This document shows, one piece after another, positions 35,001 through 39,781 of a stretch of 39,781 nucleotides of DNA; position 1 is the stretch's first letter; each line of letters starts with the position of its first letter. This DNA comes from Parachlorella kessleri. Its lineage: Eukaryota; Chlorophyta; Trebouxiophyceae; Chlorellales; Chlorellaceae. The position numbers and the translations under genes were made by a program. The notes below the pieces were generated by a model. It ran no database searches and was not told the DNA's origin. It was given only the letters and a program-made list of their open reading frames with translations. The stretch covers positions 1 through 39,781 of the forward strand of contig BBXU01000877.1 in assembly GCA_001598975.1 (NCBI GenBank), in the 5' to 3' direction.

Positions 35001-37858
35001 TTGGCCAGCATTGGCAGCAGAGCTCAGCTGTCCTCTCCTTGCACCGATAGGCTTATAGTGCAATCTAGGTCCGTTGCGCACCCACCTGAGGGAGTGTACT
35101 GCAGCTTGGCCAAGCTATGCTGTCCCCTGGTTTTCCCACAGCATCCCATATTGAGACGCTGTCGCACCTTCCCTACCCACCTGAGGGAGTGCACTGCAGC
35201 TTGGCCAGCACTGGCACCAGAGCTAAGCTATCCCCTCCGTGCACCAATGTACCCCACAATAAAACCATGTTGGACTTCCGCACCCACCTGAGGGACTGTA
35301 CTGCAGCTTGGCCAGCGCCCACAGCACGGCGCCCACTAGCTCGCCCCCATACTCCGCCAGCTGGCTCCCCACATGGGCGCACAGCTTGAGCGTGAACCTG
35401 CCGGAGGCGGGGGAGTGGCCCAGCCGGGCAAAGCCCCAGATGATGTTGGTCAGGTGCTCGGGGCGGGCCGACGGCACCAGCGCGGCGGCGCGGGAGGCGG
35501 CGGACAGCAGGAACTGCAGGTCTGCAGCAGGGGGGGAGGAGGCAGGAGTTGGTGGTGAGGAGGCAGGAGTTGTCGGCAACGAGGGTGTGCGCCTAGCTCG
35601 TGGTGAGCCCTCCTCTTGCTCAGGGCACAGCAGAGCAAGCTGCAGCTCTGTCAGGCGTCTGCTACACCTAGACGACCAGCTCCTCTATGACTCTATCGAT
35701 ACAATCAATGAGAACCCGCCTCACAACCGAGCCACATCACGCAGACAACGAACAATGACAACAATGCAACCTCCCCCCACCCCCCTTCTCTCAGCGCCAC
35801 TGGCGGCATTCCTGTCATTCAAACCCTCCCCGTTCTGCTCCCTTCAGTCAAGGTCGAAACACCCTCACCAGGGTCGCAGAGCAGCTTGCCAAGGGACGAC
35901 ACTGCCAGCGACAGGTCATGTGCGCCAAACTCGCCCATGATGCTGACGCAACGCCGCGTCAGCGGGCCCAGCAGCCGCGGCGGCCGGTGCTGCAGCATGG
36001 CATAGCCGTGGAGCAGCCGGGCGGCTGAGGGCGCGTCAAAGGCGTCCACTTGGGCTAGGCACTCAGCCGTGGTAGCCTCCAGTAGCTCGGGGGTGCCGTA
36101 CTGGGCCTGCATGTCACCAAAAGGAGATACTGGTCTCACCAGGCCAGGTACCGTCAGGGCTTGCAATACCCCAAGGGCGAAGGCTTCCAAAAAGCCTGCA
36201 ATGGCCCGGTAACCTGCCGTGGATCCCCCAAGTGGCAGACAGTCCAAGGTCGGGGGCGGGTGGAGCTGCAGGATGCAACGGAGGATATAAAGTCCAACCC
36301 AAGTGTACCCAATGCAGGCCCGGTGTGAACCGCCACTAACACATCCACCTCTCAACGCTGCTGCAACTCTGCTTTGGTCCATTAACTCCCCTGATTCGCT
36401 GGTGGGTCGAGGCAAACATGACTTGGGGGCCAACTATCTTCTACCATCTGCTCAACTGTCGCAGTACACAGCCAGCCCAATGTCGTCCCAGGTAGAGCCT
36501 TACATCACAGCAGCGGACTAGCACGCTGTCCTCCCCAGCAACAACGAGCACGATCCTCCCCGTTGCCCTCCTCATGGTGCGCACCTTGCCGCAGCACCAG
36601 ATGAGCACCGAGAGGTCGTGCGGCGAGAACAGCTCCAGCGACATGCCGCCCTCCAGCAGCCGCGAGCACAGCTTGAGCAGCCGCAAGTCCCCCGGGTTGG
36701 CCAGGGCTCCCGCCCAGAGCAGGGCGCAGAGCTCGCGGGGGCGGAAGCGGTACAGCTGCCGCTCTGCATGGCATGGTGGGAGGCGGGAGGGGGCAGGCGG
36801 GTGGACTGCCAGCAAGGGGTGCACGGGCGTTGACGAACGGACTTGGCTGGTATTGAGGACCCGCCTAGCTATCTAACCACATCATAATCTACTACAATAT
36901 TGACTGTCCGGGCCAGGGAAACTCCGTGGCAGAGAGCTTACTATCACAACAGCACCCTACAGCTTTGGTACCACTCACAGTGCTCTGAGGGCCGCACCTG
37001 CTTGCTGCGCGATGCGCTCCAGCAGTGGCTGGCAGGGCAGCTGCGAGGCCGCGCACCCCCAGGCCGTGGTGGAGAGAGCCACAGGACCCATCGACCCAAG
37101 ACGCTCCTCGGCTAGCTACGCACACACACAGACACCCACTTCTTGCTGGGCATCTACGGATCTTTTTGTGCAGATGACCGCATAAATGATGTATTGTGTT
37201 AGTGTCCAGAATGAAAGTATCCAAGATGAATCAGTGAGCAAAAAGGGCCAGGTGGCCCAGGCTCAATGGTCAAAATTGTGGCAACCCCGCTCCCCGCCCA
37301 CCTCACCTGCACTAGCAAGGCGTGTAGCTGCACAGCTGCGCTGGCCTCCCCAGCCTCATGCGCCGCTGGGGCACCCTGAAAGAAGTCCCGGCTGGCTGCC
37401 AGGTGCCAGGCAAACGCCACGTCCAGCGCCGACACGTCATGCAGCCGCGTCAGCAGCAGGCCATGCAGCTCTGCAGCACTCTGGCACCGACTCAAAAGCC
37501 GCTGCAGCTGCAAGTGATGCCCCACGGCAGTGCTGTGCCTGCTACCGGCAGTTCCAGCGTGCCCACCGCCAGCTGTTCCCCTGCCCCCACCCCCGTTACC
37601 GGGGTCAAGGCCGCTCCCTCTGCTGCTGTTGGTCCTCCGCTTTCTGCCGCCAATGCCAGGCTGCCGTTTCCTGGACCCGCCGTTCTCCGGGTGTTGCTGC
37701 TGCTGGTACTCCCTCTGTGGCCGGCGCCAAGGGTCTATGACCAGGGGAAGCAGCTCTGGCGGGTCTATGCCGGGCCCAGCAGGTCTTCTAGGCCGTCCCT
37801 GGCGCGCTGGCTCCGTGGTAGCGATGGCCAGCCACAGGCCACGCCTAGGCCTTGGCAT
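32036..37858 (-). CDS. Helical-repeat (OPR-like) protein, probable organelle RNA factor
   Basis: Ten exons: 37307-37858, 36998-37106, 36585-36763, 35869-36106, 35288-35521, 34164-34278, 33764-33899, 33300-33482, 32664-32956, 32036-32231; 2235 bases, 744 residues, phases all consistent. The first ~110 residues are Arg/Gly/Gln-rich, like an organelle leader and spacer. From LLSRCQSAAELHGLLLTRL on, the protein is built of ~35-40-residue helical repeats centred on an L/I-x-x-x-x-W-A-x-A-x-L signature: LSTTAWGCAASQL, LCALLWAGALA, LTNIIWGFARLG, VGAVLWALAKLQ, LATSMWSFGILA, LSRLAWAVATLQ, IAQLVWSLAALE, ARIVWAFAQLG, VAAMLWGCAKLQ and LLQLGWALTRLG, about ten or more copies. This pattern is that of octotricopeptide/FASTK-like proteins, which bind organelle RNA and control its stability, processing or translation. 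No RAP domain follows the repeats. The intron between exons 5 and 6 carries an unusual repeat array. The start at 37858 is the first ATG, but the frame stays open upstream. Confidence 0.8.
34747..35319 (-). repeat. Tandem copies of an exon end and its splice donor in an intron
   Basis: The intron after exon 5 of the OPR-like gene holds five clear degenerate copies of the last ~26 bases of that exon plus its donor (coding for LAKLQY-SPSG, then the donor). Plus-strand left ends are about 35282 (the real exon end), 35175, 35080, 34975, 34862 and 34747, with a weak sixth copy near 34646; spacing is 95-115 bases. The copies at 35175 and 35080 keep the donor context CTCAGGTGGGT exactly, 34975 has CCCAGGTGGGT, 34747 keeps the GT in ATCAGGTTGGT, and 34862 has lost it. 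Each unit also shares a following segment (GCAGAGCT...GCTGTCCCCTC...TGCACC). Confidence 0.85.
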
Positions 37859-38413
37859 CGGAATGGCTCTGCTGGGTCTGTGGCAGCAACAACCAGGCTA
37901 CAGTTCTGAGCAGGTACTGGGGCTGGAACGGCTTGAAAAAGCCAAGTGATGCATTCGCAGGAATTTGACATGAACCCTCACCGACTCGCTACGTCGCGGT
38001 GCCCGAGCACCGATCCCGATCTCCAGGAAAATAAGCCTGCCATGACGCTGCTTGCCAAGCCTAAAGGTGTTCAGCTGCACGGTGTCTTATAAAAGACATG
38101 ACATGTCGTAGGGCCTCCCCTGCTCAGCCTAACTGTGTGCGTACCAGCCTCCTTGCGCAGCCAAGGATCGAAAGGAGGGTTCGATGGGCGAAACCGTGCT
38201 CCGCGTGCTGGTAGCGAACGGCGCCAACAACTTAAACTCAAGGGGAGCTGGGAAAGCAAGCAGTCTGCCTTACTTGTGGGCTGGCGAGCGTTCTGTGAGT
38301 GGATCACTTTACCTTTACAGCCGCACCGTGAGGGTGTGGACTGCAACAACAAAGGGGTCCATGGTGCGCGGGCTGCTTTGATAGGACACTGGCCCAAACC
38401 AGAAGCAGCAGAG
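37859..38413. promoter_or_regulatory. Divergent intergenic region, OPR-like / WAC-domain genes
   Basis: About 555 bases between the two start codons, holding both promoters and 5' UTRs. Short plus-strand frames (38135-38494, 38184-38381) overlap it, but only the frame that begins at 38414 continues into family sequence. No defined element recognised. Confidence 0.5.
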
Positions 38414-39781
38414 ATGCCTCTTCTCAATAGAAAGCCTTACCAGTGCGATGCCTCCCTGCCTGAGGGCCTGAAGGCAGGCGAAGAGGTAGGCTAAGATGTG
38501 GAGGAGAAGCCGAGCCAGAAAGCTGGGCAGGGAGTTGCTTCACCGTGTTATGAGGTGTCTCGTTTATGCATAAAGTGGCAACTCTGCAAGTTCTCTGGCC
38601 CAGAGTTTGTGGGTGGCAGGTCGCTTAGTACAGCTGTGGAGACACCCTGGGGGGTTTGGAGGCTGACAACCTTTCTGTCCGCAGCCTCGCTGGCCAGGTA
38701 TCCAAGATTACTTCCACCTTTCTTGCAGGTCTTTGTGATAGAGTACAGTAAGGAGGTGTTTCGTGACTATGCGGCCTATATTAAGAAAAGGGAGCTGTAT
38801 AGGAAGCCTGTGTGGTCGTGCAAGTACACCGGCAAGGGCGGTCTGACCTTCGAGGAGGCGCAAGCAGAAGAGCAAAAGGCGCTGGCTGGCCTCACAAAGG
38901 TACCTTGAGCATTGCGATTGCTTCTCACAGTGGTATAATCTAGTCTCATCCGCCGTGTTTAGCTAGCGTGAGGATTTGAGCTGAGGTGAATACCTGAACC
39001 TGTCCTTCGGAGGTTGTGTGTGGTATTTGTGCTGTAGCGAAAGCTGGACTTCACTGCCCGTTTGCTTGCAGTTTACGCAAGAACTAGAGGAGCAGGTGGT
39101 GCGCACAGTCCACCACTCCCTGCTGCCTCTGGACAAGCTTCTCAGCGCGATTTACGACAAGCTGCGACCCCCCACAGGAGGGGAGGCTGCCACAGTCGCA
39201 GCAGCTCAGCAGGGCGAGCAGCAGCGGGAGGAAGGGAATGCTGCAGCAGCCAAGGAAGGGCCAAAGGCAGAGGCAGACAACAATGACAACAACAATGCAG
39301 GAGCGGGAGCAGCGCAGGGCGGACCAGAGGTGTCACCCCTGGCTGAGAAGGAAAACAAGGTGCAGCAGGCGACGCCGGCAACTGCAGCAGCAGAGGCAGC
39401 GGCCGGCGTCTCGGCAAAGCCTGAAAAGCCTGCTGAGAGGTCAGGCCCCAAGAAGCCCAAGGCGCCGGTAGCTCGCCAGCTTCTGCGCACCTTCGTGCTG
39501 GAACATGCCAGCCAGCAGGGGCCCGAGGGAGGCAAACTGCAGGTGACAATGCAGCTGATGGTGTGGGCTACGCTGAGGGCCAGGGTCTTGCATTGATGTG
39601 TTTCGTGCGTGGGTCACAGCACGGCACTCAGGCAAGGGACAATCTGGTGGCACTGATTTTGGGGTTTGCCAGACTGCGTGGAGCATGGGGCAGGTCATGG
39701 GTAGGTTATGAACGTCCCCAGAATTGTTCAGCTGGCTTTTTGCTATTGCAATGGCTGCTGTCAGCTGTCACTCCCGAGCAT
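38414..39781 (+). CDS. WAC-domain (ACF1/BAZ-type) chromatin remodelling subunit, 5' part
   Basis: Probable partner of an ISWI-type nucleosome remodeller, acting in the nucleus. Exons seen: 38414-38485, 38729-38899 and 39072-39542, all phase 0, for the first 238 residues; the remainder is an intron to the window edge and beyond. The first ATG gives MPLLNRKPYQCDASLP, the N-terminus usual for ACF1/WSTF proteins, and the WAC DNA-binding domain follows: VFVIEYSKEVFRDYAAYIKK, PVWSCKYTGKGGLTFEEAQA and ELEEQVVRTVHHSLLPLDKL. After this comes a low-complexity Ala/Glu/Asn/Lys-rich linker (about residues 115-220), then a new ordered segment (VARQLLRTFVLEHAS). DDT, WHIM or PHD domains would be expected past the edge but cannot be confirmed. 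Canonical donor CAG-GTGACA ends the third exon. Confidence 0.85.
39543..39781 (+). other. Intron of WAC-domain gene, cut by window edge
   Basis: Follows the donor at 39543. No acceptor that continues a WAC/DDT-like frame was recognised before the edge. Confidence 0.5.

Noticed and set aside
34646..35319. Mobile element or introner explanation for the intron repeats
   Set aside because: Units carry the exon's own 3' end, are tandem with ~100-base spacing, and lack terminal inverted repeats or target duplications; local duplication explains them better.
35308..35940. 210-codon plus-strand frame
   Set aside because: Antisense shadow of OPR-like exons 4 and 5, whose minus-strand frames carry the W-A-x-L repeats and matching splice phases.
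37186..37740. 184-codon plus-strand frame
   Set aside because: Antisense to the first OPR-like exon; Pro/Ala/Cys-rich composition is a by-product of the opposite strand.

Overview
The window is nuclear DNA of an intron-rich green alga, probably a trebouxiophyte chlorophyte. Most genes are split into many short exons by GT-AG introns of roughly 60-450 bases. Predicted introns and exons keep frame across long multi-exon models. Two genes have TGTAA, the usual chlorophyte polyadenylation signal, a short way past their stops. The protein set (plastid-type pyruvate kinase, ShK-tailed prolyl 4-hydroxylase, octotricopeptide-like helical repeats) fits this lineage. No bacterial operon, virus, transposon, tRNA, rRNA or CRISPR array was recognised.

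Layout: (1) 1-2539, minus strand: a GT90 (CAP10) glycosyltransferase cut by the left edge, with two tetranucleotide microsatellites in or beside its introns. (2) 2821-5696, plus: a complete prolyl 4-hydroxylase with a C-terminal ShK domain, divergent from the GT90 gene. (3) 7077-7885, plus: a small secreted Cys-rich protein. (4) 8377-15288, minus: pyruvate kinase in 17 exons. (5) 15893-17362, minus: a secreted protein with two fibronectin type III domains and an apparent one-base frameshift in a C8 run. (6) 17908-24401, minus: a ~1370-residue protein that reads as a kinesin motor without its nucleotide-binding motifs, followed by a Q/S-rich region and coiled coil. (7) 24697-25044, plus: a ~71-residue unrecognised protein. 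(8) 25520-26800, minus: a class I SAM methyltransferase. (9) 27209-29649, plus: a SET-domain protein with signal peptide and C-terminal membrane segment. (10) 30187-30682, plus: SUMO. (11) 32036-37858, minus: a helical-repeat (OPR-like) probable organelle RNA-binding protein. (12) 38414 to the right edge, plus: the start of an ACF1/BAZ-type WAC-domain chromatin protein.

Most genes stand alone. Four divergent pairs share short upstream regions: GT90/P4H, pseudo-kinesin/small protein, methyltransferase/SET and OPR-like/WAC. P4H and GT90 may both serve the secretory pathway, one hydroxylating proline and the other adding sugar. The most unusual items are the motor-dead kinesin, the ER-routed SET protein, and the array in an OPR-gene intron of degenerate copies of its own exon end and splice donor. 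All exon coordinates are read by eye from splice consensus, reading phase and family similarity; no transcript evidence was available.
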